Source: Streptomyces zhaozhouensis | GTDB taxonomy: Bacteria > Actinomycetota > Actinomycetes > Streptomycetales > Streptomycetaceae | Reading direction: 5' to 3' | Length of the DNA: 64,000 nt | Assembly: GCF_900230195.1 (NCBI RefSeq) | Contig: NZ_OCNE01000004.1 | Location: 310,001-374,000 of the forward strand | Shown: in pieces, positions 9,706-17,386 of the stretch | How the letters are laid out: each line of letters starts with the position of its first letter | Numbering within the stretch: the first letter of the stretch is position 1 | Program-made: the position numbers and the translations under genes | Notes under the pieces: model-generated | The model's input: only the letters and a program-made list of their open reading frames with translations | Told to the model about the DNA's origin: nothing | Databases searched by the model: none

Positions 9706-9756
9706 GTGGCAATCGGGAGGTGCGCCGACCGTCCGGCGGGGATTACCGGGCAGGGC

Positions 9757-10386
9757 CTACGAACGGCGGGCCAGCAGATGGGCGTCGAGGAAGCCCCTTT
9801 CGGAGGCTGGATCGTGGAGCAACCGGGCGAAGGGAACGAGCCCGGCGTCGGCCAGCAGTTCGGCGAGGCGATCCGCCGGCCAGCTGTAGGCAGGCGCCAC
9901 CTTGTGGTCGAAGCGGACCGGTTCTTGTTCGTCGGTCCCGAAGAAGGAGACCAGGAGCAGGCCATCCGGCGCCAGGACGCGTGCCTGCTCGGCGAGCAGC
10001 TCCGGTAGTTCTCCCGGAGGGGTGTGGATCATTGAGTAGTGGGCCAGTACGCCGCCGAGGGCGGCGTCCTCGATCGGCAGGGATTCCATCCGCGCCTCCT
10101 GGAAGCGCAGCGCCGGATGGGCCTGCCGGGCGTGGTCGATCATGCCGGGGGCGAGGTCGAGTCCGAAGGCGTCCAGGCCCAGTTCGTGCAGCATGGCTGT
10201 CAGATGTCCAGGCCCGCACCCGACGTCCGCTGCCCGCGGGTTGCCTGTCGCGCGCACCAGTTCGGCGAAGGTGCCGATCATGGTCCGAGAGAAAGGCTGT
10301 GTCTCCAGCCGGTTTGCGAACAGCGATGCGTACAGCTCGACGACTCCGTCGTAGGCCGCCCTGGTCTCGTCCTGATGATTCACCAC
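9757..10386 (-). CDS. class I SAM-dependent methyltransferase
   Basis: 209 residues with a Rossmann-type methyltransferase fold. ADVGCGPGHLT (motif I, about residues 53-63), GLDLAPGMIDHARQ (acidic end of beta-2), an IEDAALGGVLAHYSMIH motif and a late LLVSFFGTDEQEPV segment are all visible. The substrate is unknown. It is isolated between a truncated DUF6879 gene and a decayed IS5 element, with no operon partner. This suggests it arrived with, or was left over from, a rearrangement. The start ATG at 10386 overlaps nothing. Confidence 0.82.
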   Translation of the reverse strand: MVNHQDETRAAYDGVVELYASLFANRLETQPFSRTMIGTFAELVRATGNPRAADVGCGPGHLTAMLHELGLDAFGLDLAPGMIDHARQAHPALRFQEARMESLPIEDAALGGVLAHYSMIHTPPGELPELLAEQARVLAPDGLLLVSFFGTDEQEPVRFDHKVAPAYSWPADRLAELLADAGLVPFARLLHDPASERGFLDAHLLARRS

Positions 10387-10422
10387 GGGCAGGACTCTAT
10401 AGCCGGTCTGATCATTGATCTT

Positions 10423-11020
10423 GTGTCAGGTCGAGACGAGTTGACGGATGCGGCATGGGGGCGGATAGAGCCCCTTTGCCCCAGGTGGACGGACGGGGCC
10501 GTCCGTGGCGTGCTCACCGGCAGGTGGTCAACGGAGTGCTGTGGCGGCTACGGACCGGGGCTCCTTGGCGCGACCTGCCCGAGCGGTATGGGCCGTGGCA
10601 GACCGTCTACGAGCGGTTCGCCCGCTGGGAGGCCGATGGCACGTGGGCGAAGCTGCTGGAGCATGTCCAGGTCCATGATGACGCGGGGGGCCGGGTGGAG
10701 TGGATCGTCGCCGTTGACTCCACGATCAACCGGGCCCATCAGTACGCCGCGGGCGCCCGTAAAAGGGGGACGCAGGCAGGGACGAACCGGAAGATCCGGG
10801 CCGCTCGCAGGCGCATCAGGCACTCGGTCGGTCCCGGGGCGGGCTGACCACCAAGGTCCATCTTGCCGTCGACGGCCGGGGACTGCCGCTGTCGATCGTG
10901 CTCACACCCGGAAACGTCAACGACGCCACCGCGTTCGCCGACGTCCTCGACGGGGTCCGCACCCCGCGTGTCGGCACGGGTCGCCCGCGCACGACACCGG
11001 ACCGTGTGCTGGGTGACAAG
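10423..11020 (+). pseudogene. IS5-family transposase remnant with two frameshifts
   Basis: IS5/IS1182-type transposase text is spread over three frames: DELTDAAWGRIEPL from the GTG at 10423, then GVLWRLRTGAPWRDLPERYG ... VDSTINRAHQYAAGAR in a second frame (10455-10760), then LGRSRGGLTTKVHLAVDGRG ... RPRTTPDRVLGDKA in a third (to about 11020). Shifts fall near 10475 and between 10760 and 10825. The sequence ends before the C-terminal third of the DDE domain, so it is dead. No clear terminal inverted repeats were found by eye. Confidence 0.78.
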
Positions 11021-11139
11021 GCCTCGCGCGGCACCGAGGCGAACGCGGCCGTCCAACCCGGGTGGCCAAGCGAACCGTTGGCGGTCAGGGCGTCGACGAG
11101 GGCGTGGCGGGCCTGGTCAGCGGTCACGTCGGTGGTCAC
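11017..11139 (-). pseudogene. 5' fragment of a PCMT-like (RiPP-type) methyltransferase
   Basis: About 41 codons from a GTG at 11139, with GGGAG 7 nt upstream. They read ARHALVDALTANGSLGHPG followed by WTAAFASVPREAL. This resembles the start of protein-L-isoaspartate-O-methyltransferase-like enzymes found in graspetide and FxLD-lanthipeptide loci. Homology then stops where the IS5 remnant begins, so the gene was probably cut by that insertion. The link to the tgm cluster is an inference from position and family type. Confidence 0.45.
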
Positions 11140-11298
11140 GGGCGACTCCCTGGAAGGTGACGGCGAGGGCCCGGCCGAACGGGGCTCGCGGCTCGGGGAT
11201 GTGCCCTGCCTAACGAGAAGCCCGACGCGACGTGGCGGCGCCGCACCGGATCAGGCGGTCACACCGCACGGTCACCCGCGCGCTCTTCCCGCTCGACG

Positions 11299-11955
11299 TC
11301 ACCCCGCCGTCGTCTCCTCCCGCACCAGGGCCGCGATGCGTACGTCGCGGGTGCGTTCGAGGTGGGTGCGGAGGAGGGTGCGGGCGCGGTCCTGGTCGCC
11401 TTCGGCGATGGCGTCGAGGATCTCGGCGTGCTCGTCGTCTGAGGAGTCCAGGTTGGGGTTGCGGGACATGTCGGCGCTGTCGTAGAGCGCCAGTTGCAGT
11501 GCCAGCCGGTCCAGGACGTCGGTGATGGTGCGGTTGTGGCAGGCGCGCCGCAGCACCTCGTGCCACCGGCCGTGCAGGGCGCGGATCTCGTCGGGGTCCT
11601 CGCTCCGGCCCGCCTCGTCGTGCACGTGGCGGAGCCGCGCCAGGTCCAGGGCCGAGCGGTGGGCCGCCGCCGAGGCGGCGGCCTCGGACTCCAGGGCGAT
11701 GCGGGCCTGGTAGATCTCCACGACCTCGGTCGCCGTCAACGTTCTGACCTCCGGGCTTCGGCTGCCCCTGACGACGAGCCCGTCCCACTCCAGCCGCTGG
11801 ATCGCCTCCCGCACCGGCGCCCTGCCGACCCCGAGCCGGGCCGCGAGGGCGGTCTCCAGCAGCGGTGCGCCCGGGGGCAGCGCGCCGCCCACGATCTCGT
11901 CCCTGAGTACCTGGTACGGCGGGACGTCCGCACCGCTCTGTGGGGGAAGCGCCAC
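11299..11955 (-). CDS. GntR-family transcriptional regulator, FCD subfamily
   Basis: 218 residues. The N-terminal winged helix-turn-helix (residues 14-75) has the GntR signature LGVGRAPVREAIQRLEWDGLV. The C-terminal all-helical FCD ligand domain (about 85-210) carries the expected metal/ligand residues (the His in LHGRWHEVL, and DDEHAEILDAIAEGD). FCD regulators usually sense organic acids. It is divergent from the lyase/monooxygenase operon starting at 12525 and is the obvious candidate repressor, acting at the palindromes in between. Confidence 0.9.
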   Translation of the reverse strand: MALPPQSGADVPPYQVLRDEIVGGALPPGAPLLETALAARLGVGRAPVREAIQRLEWDGLVVRGSRSPEVRTLTATEVVEIYQARIALESEAAASAAAHRSALDLARLRHVHDEAGRSEDPDEIRALHGRWHEVLRRACHNRTITDVLDRLALQLALYDSADMSRNPNLDSSDDEHAEILDAIAEGDQDRARTLLRTHLERTRDVRIAALVREETTAG

Positions 11956-12038
11956 GGTCGCTCCTTCGCTGTGACGGGTGGCTGAGCGGGGGCCACTCTA
12001 CGCCACGTGTGCGCGCACGTCGGCTGACTGGCTTTCAG

Positions 12039-12066
12039 TGTCCACATGTGGAGACACGTGTCGACA
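12039..12066. promoter_or_regulatory. paired palindromes, candidate GntR operator
   Basis: Two perfect palindromes lie side by side: TCCACATGTGGA (12041-12052) and GACACGTGTC (12053-12062). They sit in the space between the divergent GntR gene and the operon. A third short palindrome, GTGCGCGCAC, is at 12009-12018. FCD-GntR proteins bind short symmetric sites as dimers. The assignment is by position only. Confidence 0.45.
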
Positions 12067-12129
12067 CACGCTTGCGCGACTCCGGGAGTTCCGCTTACCG
12101 TCTTTCTCGTCCGCCCCTGACAGACAGCA

Positions 12130-12161
12130 GGTCTGACAGGCACCGGGTCTGACAGGCACCG
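12130..12161 (+). repeat. two 16-bp direct repeats
   Basis: GGTCTGACAGGCACCG occurs at 12130-12145 and again at 12146-12161, about 25 bp before the leader-peptide ATG. The function is unknown; it could be a second regulator site or part of a leader RNA structure. Confidence 0.6.
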
Positions 12162-12187
12162 GCGGGATGACCGGAGAGGAGCACGCC

Positions 12188-12286
12188 ATGCGTTTGGTCT
12201 CGCAGCGCGACGTCCTCTCCCACCCGCGTGACACCCGCGGCGCCCGCGGCTGCCACAGCTGTCCCCGCTGCCGCCGCGCCGCCTGA
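12188..12286 (+). CDS. 32-residue Cys-containing leader peptide
   Basis: A short reading frame with a strong ribosome site (GGAGAGGAG, 5 nt before the ATG) encodes a 32-residue basic peptide. It starts MRLVSQRDV and ends in a CHSCPRCRR motif. It resembles the actinobacterial putative leader peptides (MRLV-x-R-x-D/H type) that precede sulfur-metabolism genes. In those, Cys codons are thought to let ribosome stalling report on cysteine supply. Here three Cys codons fall within seven positions near the end. About 240 nt separate it from the DHDPS-like gene, leaving room for an attenuator. It is too short for standard gene finders. Confidence 0.65.
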   Translation: MRLVSQRDVLSHPRDTRGARGCHSCPRCRRAA

Positions 12287-12456
12287 CCCCCGGCGGCGCC
12301 CGCCCGCGCTGACCCGCGTTCCACCGCCTCGCGCCGGCGTTCCCCGTGTTTCCCGTGTTCCCCCGCGTTTTCGGTTTCCCGTTCCCCGTTCCGTCGGTGG
12401 GCCGCCCGGCCCTCCCGTGACGTCGGACGTTCCGCCGCGCAGCGCCGCGGCCCGTT

Positions 12457-12510
12457 GAGAGCAACGAGAGCAACGAGAGCAACGAGAGCCACGAAAGCAA
12501 CGAAAGCAAC
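12457..12510 (+). repeat. six tandem 9-bp repeats just before the operon start
   Basis: GAGAGCAAC is repeated three times, followed by one GAGAGCCAC and two GAAAGCAAC copies. The tract leads straight into GAGAGG (12511-12516), which is the likely ribosome site for the ATG at 12525. The tract is A-rich on the coding strand and probably unstructured, so it may expose the ribosome site. Being a tandem array it may also vary in length. Confidence 0.75.
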
Positions 12511-12524
12511 GAGAGGTATTCGGC

Positions 12525-13445
12525 ATGTCGGCTGAGCAGGTGCTGCGTCGTGGTTCGGTGGTCGCCGCGCTGACCCCGTTCGTCCGGGACGGCACGCGTG
12601 TCGACAGGGGCAGGTTCGCCGCGCAGATCGAGGCGTTGGGCCGCGCCCGGCCGGTCGCGGTGACCGTGGGGGCGGTGGAGAGCCAGGAGTTCCAGGTGCT
12701 GGGGCGGGCCGCGCGGCTCGGCCTGGTGGACGCCGCCGTCGCCGGACTGCCCGCCGGCACGCCGGTGGTGGCCGGGGTCTCCAGCCCGTCGCTGCGGGAG
12801 TCGATCGCCCTGGCGCGGGAGGGCGCCGCGCGGGGCGCGGCCGTGGCGGCGGCGGTGGCGAGCCCGAAGCCCTGGGGCGCCGCGCCCACGCCGGACGAGG
12901 CGCACCGCTGGTTCGCGCTGCTGGCCGACGCCAGCCCGCTGCCGATCCTGCTCTACAACAACCCCCGGCTCGGCGTGGACCTCTCCGTGGAGACGATCGC
13001 CAGGATCTGCGCGCACCCCAACGTCGTGGCGCTGAAGGAGACCTCGCGCGACGAGGGGAAGCTGCTCGGCCTGGTCACGCGCGTCCAGGGGGACGCCCAT
13101 GTCTACACCAACATGGAGCTGCTCTTCAGCACGCTCCTGCTGGGCGGCAGCGGCGCCATGCTGCCGACGCCGGGGCTGCCGGTCGCCGCCAGGCTGACCG
13201 CCCACGTCGAGGCCGGCGAGATCGACGAGGCCGCCCGACTGGCGCGCTTCTTCGCCGACTTCCCGAGCCGGTGGACCGGCCTCGGCTTTCTGCCCGCCGT
13301 CAAGGCCGCCGCCGGGCTCATGGGGTGCGACCTCGGTCCACCCGTGTACCCGTGGTCCGCGCTCGACGCGGCCTCGGTGTCCGACCTGCGGGAGTTCCTG
13401 GCCACGTGGGAGCTCCTGGACCACTTCACGGAGGAGTCCGCATGA
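12525..13445 (+). CDS. dihydrodipicolinate synthase/N-acetylneuraminate lyase family protein
   Basis: 306 residues forming a class I aldolase TIM barrel. The catalytic pair is visible: LLYNNPRLG (Tyr, about residue 145) and VVALKETS (Schiff-base Lys, about 170). The usual GTTGE loop near residue 45 reads GAVESQ, so it is unlikely to be the lysine-pathway enzyme. It more likely splits or condenses a pyruvate-type adduct in catabolism. First gene of a six-gene operon; its TGA overlaps the next ATG. Confidence 0.85.
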   Translation: MSAEQVLRRGSVVAALTPFVRDGTRVDRGRFAAQIEALGRARPVAVTVGAVESQEFQVLGRAARLGLVDAAVAGLPAGTPVVAGVSSPSLRESIALAREGAARGAAVAAAVASPKPWGAAPTPDEAHRWFALLADASPLPILLYNNPRLGVDLSVETIARICAHPNVVALKETSRDEGKLLGLVTRVQGDAHVYTNMELLFSTLLLGGSGAMLPTPGLPVAARLTAHVEAGEIDEAARLARFFADFPSRWTGLGFLPAVKAAAGLMGCDLGPPVYPWSALDAASVSDLREFLATWELLDHFTEESA

Positions 13446-14182
13446 CCCTGGTCGACCTGACCCACCCGCTGTGGGCCGGAATGCCGAAGATCCCGATCCT
13501 GCCCGAGGTGGAGCGCCACCAGATCACCTCGATCGCCGAGGGCGCCCCCATGGACATCTCGTCGATCACCCTCGCCCTGCACGTGGGCACGCACGTGGAC
13601 GCCCCGTCCCACGTGGTGGCCGGCGGTGCCGCCATCGACGAGATCCCCGTCGAACGCTTCTCAGGGCGGGCCGTCGTCAGCCGGGTCGACCGGCGCGCCG
13701 GCGAGGAGATCACCGTCGAGGACGTGCTGGCCGGCGGCCCCGCGCCGGAGCCGGGGGAATTTTTGCTGGTGGCGACGGGCTGGGACGACCGGTTCACCTC
13801 GCGTGAGTACGGCGACCACCCCAGCCTGGCACCGGAGTTGGCGGAGTGGGCGGTGGAACGGGGCGTGCCGTTCGTCGGCGTCGACCTGATCACGCCCGAC
13901 CTGCCCGTGCACCGGCGCGGGCCCGGCTTCGACTTCCCGGTGCACCGCACGTTGCTCGGCAACGACGTGCTGATCGCCGAGAACCTGACCGGTCTCGCCG
14001 CGCTCGGCGGTCGCCGGGTGCGGCTGCTCGCCTTCCCGCTGGCGATCCGGGGCGGGGACGCGGGTCCGGCCCGGGTGCTCGCGGAGACCGAGAAGACGGA
14101 GACGGAGGCCGCGGAGACGGTGCCCGGGATCGAGCAGACGGTGGCCGGGACCGAGAAGGCGGGAACGGGGGAGACGCCGTGA
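13442..14182 (+). CDS. cyclase-family metal hydrolase (kynurenine formamidase-like)
   Basis: 246 residues of the cyclase family (PF04199). The metal-binding motif HVGTHVDAPSHV (residues 42-53) is intact. FVGVDLITPDLPVHRR and the family C-terminal motif RVRLLAFPLAIRGGDAGPARV follow. The last 35 or so residues are a Glu/Thr/Ala-rich tail absent from typical members. Family enzymes hydrolyse amide or lactone bonds such as N-formylkynurenine, or isatin. The start is fixed by the ATGA overlap at 13442. The substrate here is unknown. Confidence 0.85.
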   Translation: MTLVDLTHPLWAGMPKIPILPEVERHQITSIAEGAPMDISSITLALHVGTHVDAPSHVVAGGAAIDEIPVERFSGRAVVSRVDRRAGEEITVEDVLAGGPAPEPGEFLLVATGWDDRFTSREYGDHPSLAPELAEWAVERGVPFVGVDLITPDLPVHRRGPGFDFPVHRTLLGNDVLIAENLTGLAALGGRRVRLLAFPLAIRGGDAGPARVLAETEKTETEAAETVPGIEQTVAGTEKAGTGETP

Positions 14183-15348
14183 GCCGGTCACCCCACCGCG
14201 AGCTGCGTCGGGCGCCCTCGCCGCTCGACGACCCGACGAGCCCGCTCTCCCGCGCCGCCCGCCAGCCGTTGATGCTGGGGCTGTTCCTGCCGCTCCAGAC
14301 GGGCGCGTTCTCCCAGTCCACGCTGGAACGCGGCACCCGCTGGGAGTTCGACTACAACCAGCGGCTGACCCTGCGGGCCGAGGCGGCCGGCTTCGACTTC
14401 GTCTTCGGGCTCCAGCAGTGGGTGGGCAAGGGCGGCTTCGGCGGCGAACAGCGCTACCGGGAGAACTTCCTGGACCCGTTCCTCTCCACCGTCGCGCTCT
14501 CCGCCACCACCTCCACCATCCTGTCCATCTCCACCGTGCACGTGCTCTACGGCAACTGGCACCCGCTGCACCTGGCCCGGTTCGCCGCCACCGCCGACCA
14601 CATCGCCGGCGGGCGGTACGGGCTGAACATCGTCACCGGGTACGCGGCCGGCGAGCCGCCGATGTTCGGCATGGAACGGATCGACCACGACCGCAGATAC
14701 GACATGGCGGACGAGTTCACCTCCGTGATGGAGGACCTGTGGGCGGGCGAGGAGAACCTCACCCACGACGGGGAGTTCTACGCGCTGCGCGACGCCTACG
14801 TCTCGCCGCGCCCGCGCCACGGCCGGCCCATCCTGGTCGCCGCCAGCGGCTCCCCGGCCGGGTACGCGTTCGCCGGGCGGCACGCGGACATCGTCTTCAC
14901 CTCAAGCCCCGCCGGCGCGGCCTTCGAGGGGGCGATCGACGCGCTGCCCGCCCACGTGGAGCGGATCAAGCGCGCCGCGCGGGAGCGGGGGCGCGAGGTC
15001 AAGGTGATCATCTTCCCGCTGGTGATCTGCCGGGAGACCGACGCCGAGGCCGAGGCGTACCGGGACCGGATCGTCGCCCACGCGGACCACGAGTCGCTGG
15101 TCAACTACCACGCCCGGCACGCCAGCGGGGACAGCGCGGCCTGGCCCCGGCACGTCCTCGCGGACCGCGCCCTCGGCGGCCACCTCCAGATCGTCGGCGG
15201 CCCGGAGAAGGTCGCCCGGGACCTGGACCGCCTGCACGCCGCCGGGTTCGACGGCGTCCAGCTCGGATTCTTCGACTACGAACCGGAGTTGGCGTACTTC
15301 ACCGAGGCGGTCCTCCCGCTGCTCGAAGCGCGAGGGCTGCGGCGGTGA
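14179..15348 (+). CDS. LLM-class flavin monooxygenase, SfnG/SsuD-like
   Basis: 389 residues of the bacterial luciferase-like family. The N-terminal ERGTRWEFDYNQRLTLRAEAAGFDF and the later GGRYGLNIVTGYAAGEPPMFG match FMNH2-dependent monooxygenases of the SfnG/SsuD/RutA branch, which cleave C-S or C-N bonds using reduced flavin from a separate reductase. No flavin reductase gene is present here. It starts at the GTG at 14179 (GTGA overlap) and overlaps the following monooxygenase in the same way. SfnG-type (dimethylsulfone) chemistry fits the Cys leader upstream but is not proven. Confidence 0.85.
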   Translation: MSRSPHRELRRAPSPLDDPTSPLSRAARQPLMLGLFLPLQTGAFSQSTLERGTRWEFDYNQRLTLRAEAAGFDFVFGLQQWVGKGGFGGEQRYRENFLDPFLSTVALSATTSTILSISTVHVLYGNWHPLHLARFAATADHIAGGRYGLNIVTGYAAGEPPMFGMERIDHDRRYDMADEFTSVMEDLWAGEENLTHDGEFYALRDAYVSPRPRHGRPILVAASGSPAGYAFAGRHADIVFTSSPAGAAFEGAIDALPAHVERIKRAARERGREVKVIIFPLVICRETDAEAEAYRDRIVAHADHESLVNYHARHASGDSAAWPRHVLADRALGGHLQIVGGPEKVARDLDRLHAAGFDGVQLGFFDYEPELAYFTEAVLPLLEARGLRR

Positions 15349-16661
15349 ACCGGCACCTGATCCTCACCGCCACCGTCATGGGCCTGGGGATGCACCACGG
15401 CGCCTGGCGCTTCCGCGAAGGGGACCCGTTCGACCAGACCACCCCCGAGTACTACCGGCGGATCGCCACCACCGCCGAACGCGGCGGGCTGCACGCCGTC
15501 TTCCTCGCCGACACCCTGGACGTCAGCGAGGAGCGCTTCGCACGCCCCAACCTCGGCGCGCTCGACCCCGCCGTGGTGCTCGCCCTGATGGCCGCGCACA
15601 CCGAGCGGATCGGGCTGGTCGGCACCTCGTCGACCACGTTCAACGAGCCGTACAACCTGGCGCGCCGGTTCGCCAGCCTGGACGCGCTCAGCCGGGGCCG
15701 CGCGGGCTGGAACGCGGTCACCACCTTCGTTCCCGCCGTCGCCGGCAACTTCGGCGCCGGCGAGCTGCCGCCGCACGCCGAACGCTACGCGCGCGCCGCC
15801 GAGTTCCTCGACGTCGTCCTCGGGCTGTGGGGCAGCTGGGAGGCGGAGGCGACCGTGGGGGACAAGGCGGGCAACGTCTATGTCGACCCGGCCCGCGTCC
15901 ACGAGCTGAACCACCGGGGCCCGCACTTCGCGGTGCGGGGCCCGGCCACCCTGCCGCGCTCCCGCCAGGGCCGGCCGGTGGTCTTCCAGGCCGGCGCCTC
16001 GGAGGGCGGGCGGGAGCTCGCGGCCCGCTACGCAGACGCGGTGTTCACCGCCCAGAACACCCTCCCGGCCGCCGTCGCCTTCCGCGCCGACATCCGCCGG
16101 CGGGCCGCCGCGCACGGGCGCTCCCCGGACGCCGTCAAGGTGCTGCCGGGGCTGCTGCCGATCGTCGGCTCCACCGCGGCCGAGGCCCGCGCCCGCAAGG
16201 AGCGGCTCGACGAACTGCGCGGCTTCCGGCCGGAGTTGGAGAAGCTCGCGCTGCGGGTCGGCGTGCCGGTCGACGCCCTCGACCTGGACGCGCCGCTGCC
16301 GTTCGCCCGCATCCGGGAGAACGCCGACTTCCGCGGCTCCCACGGCTTCCGCGACGCCGCCGTCGCACTCGCCGAACGCGAGGGGCTGACCGTCCGCGAG
16401 CTCCTGCACGCCAACGGCGGCGGCCACCTCCAGGTCGTGGGCACCCCGGACCAGGTCGCCGACACGGCCGCCACCTGGTACGAGGCCGGCGCCGCCGACG
16501 GCTTCAACCTCATGATCGACGTCCTTCCCAGCGGTCTGGACCCCGTGGTCGACGAGATCGTCCCCCGGCTGCGGGAGCGATGTCTGTTCCCGCGCGAGTA
16601 CCCCGGCGACACCCTGCGCGACCACCTCGGGCTCCCACCCGTCACAGAAGGACACCCATGA
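15345..16661 (+). CDS. NtaA/SnaA/DszA-family flavin monooxygenase
   Basis: 438 residues. It shows the NtaA/SnaA/SoxA/DszA pattern: LAAMMG-type opening here as GLGMHHGAWRF, FLADTLDVSEERFARP, LDALSRGRAGWNAVTTF, and the late FNLMIDVLPSGLDPVVDEIV. These enzymes are two-component FMNH2 monooxygenases acting on compounds such as nitrilotriacetate, dibenzothiophene sulfone or dimethylsulfide. It sits right behind a second flavin monooxygenase, so two successive oxidations of one compound are likely. Start GTG at 15345, joined by a GTGA overlap. Confidence 0.87.
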   Translation: MNRHLILTATVMGLGMHHGAWRFREGDPFDQTTPEYYRRIATTAERGGLHAVFLADTLDVSEERFARPNLGALDPAVVLALMAAHTERIGLVGTSSTTFNEPYNLARRFASLDALSRGRAGWNAVTTFVPAVAGNFGAGELPPHAERYARAAEFLDVVLGLWGSWEAEATVGDKAGNVYVDPARVHELNHRGPHFAVRGPATLPRSRQGRPVVFQAGASEGGRELAARYADAVFTAQNTLPAAVAFRADIRRRAAAHGRSPDAVKVLPGLLPIVGSTAAEARARKERLDELRGFRPELEKLALRVGVPVDALDLDAPLPFARIRENADFRGSHGFRDAAVALAEREGLTVRELLHANGGGHLQVVGTPDQVADTAATWYEAGAADGFNLMIDVLPSGLDPVVDEIVPRLRERCLFPREYPGDTLRDHLGLPPVTEGHP

Positions 16662-17386
16662 ACGACCCCGCTCCCGTGACCCTCACCGTCACGGAACCGC
16701 TCGCCCGTCTCACCCTCGACCGCCCCGCACACGGCAACGCCCTCAGCTACGCCGCCATGCTCGCCCTCATCGAAGCGCTGGAACAGGCGCACTCCGCCAA
16801 CCCGCCGGTGCTGCTGCTCACCGGCGCCGGGCCGGACTTCACCGTCGGACGGGAGAAGGCCGAACGCGTCCCCGGCGTCAGCCGCCAGGAGAACCTGCGC
16901 CTCATCCCGCGCGCCAACGAGCTGCTCCGCACGTTCCCCGGCATCACCGTCGCCGCGATACGCGGGCGCGCGCTCGGCTTCGGCACCGGCCTCGCCCTGC
17001 ACAGCGACCTCGCCATCGCGGCCGACACCGCCGTCCTCGGTTTCGACGAACTCGCCGCCGGACTGCCGCCGTTGGTCGTCCTCACCTATCTGCACCGGCA
17101 CGTCCACCCGAAGGTCGCCGACGAACTGGTGCTGACCGGGCGCCGCCTGGGCGCCGCCGAGGCGCTGTCCCTGGGGCTGCTCTCCCGGGTCGTGGCCGAG
17201 GCCGACCTCGACGCCGTCGTCGACCGGACCGTCGCCGAACTGGCCGGGCGCTCCCCCTCGGCGCTGCGGCTGCTCAAGGAGTTCGCCGGCGCGGCCAGGT
17301 CCCACCGGCCGCCGGACCCCGAGGAGTTCGGGGAGCGGGCCGTCGCCCGCCTCGTCGAGTGGATCGAGAACGGGGACCGGTCGTGA
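16658..17386 (+). CDS. enoyl-CoA hydratase/isomerase family protein
   Basis: 242 residues with the crotonase fold. RLTLDRPAHGNALSYAAML and the oxyanion-hole region AAIRGRALGFGTGLALHSDLAIA are clear. The usual catalytic Glu-x-x-x-G loop reads FDELAAGLPP. The hydration or isomerisation substrate is unknown; in this setting it probably handles the acid left after monooxygenase cleavage. AGAAGGAC precedes the ATG at 16658, which overlaps the stop of the monooxygenase gene. Confidence 0.85.
   Translation: MNDPAPVTLTVTEPLARLTLDRPAHGNALSYAAMLALIEALEQAHSANPPVLLLTGAGPDFTVGREKAERVPGVSRQENLRLIPRANELLRTFPGITVAAIRGRALGFGTGLALHSDLAIAADTAVLGFDELAAGLPPLVVLTYLHRHVHPKVADELVLTGRRLGAAEALSLGLLSRVVAEADLDAVVDRTVAELAGRSPSALRLLKEFAGAARSHRPPDPEEFGERAVARLVEWIENGDRS

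Noticed and set aside
9706..10008. C-terminal extension of the DUF6879 frame as a real fused domain
   Set aside because: The sequence after about 9705 reads exactly antisense to the methyltransferase and has no family resemblance.
12457..12510. 9-bp repeats as a CRISPR-like array
   Set aside because: Units are contiguous without spacers; it is a simple tandem repeat. No CRISPR array was seen anywhere in the window.
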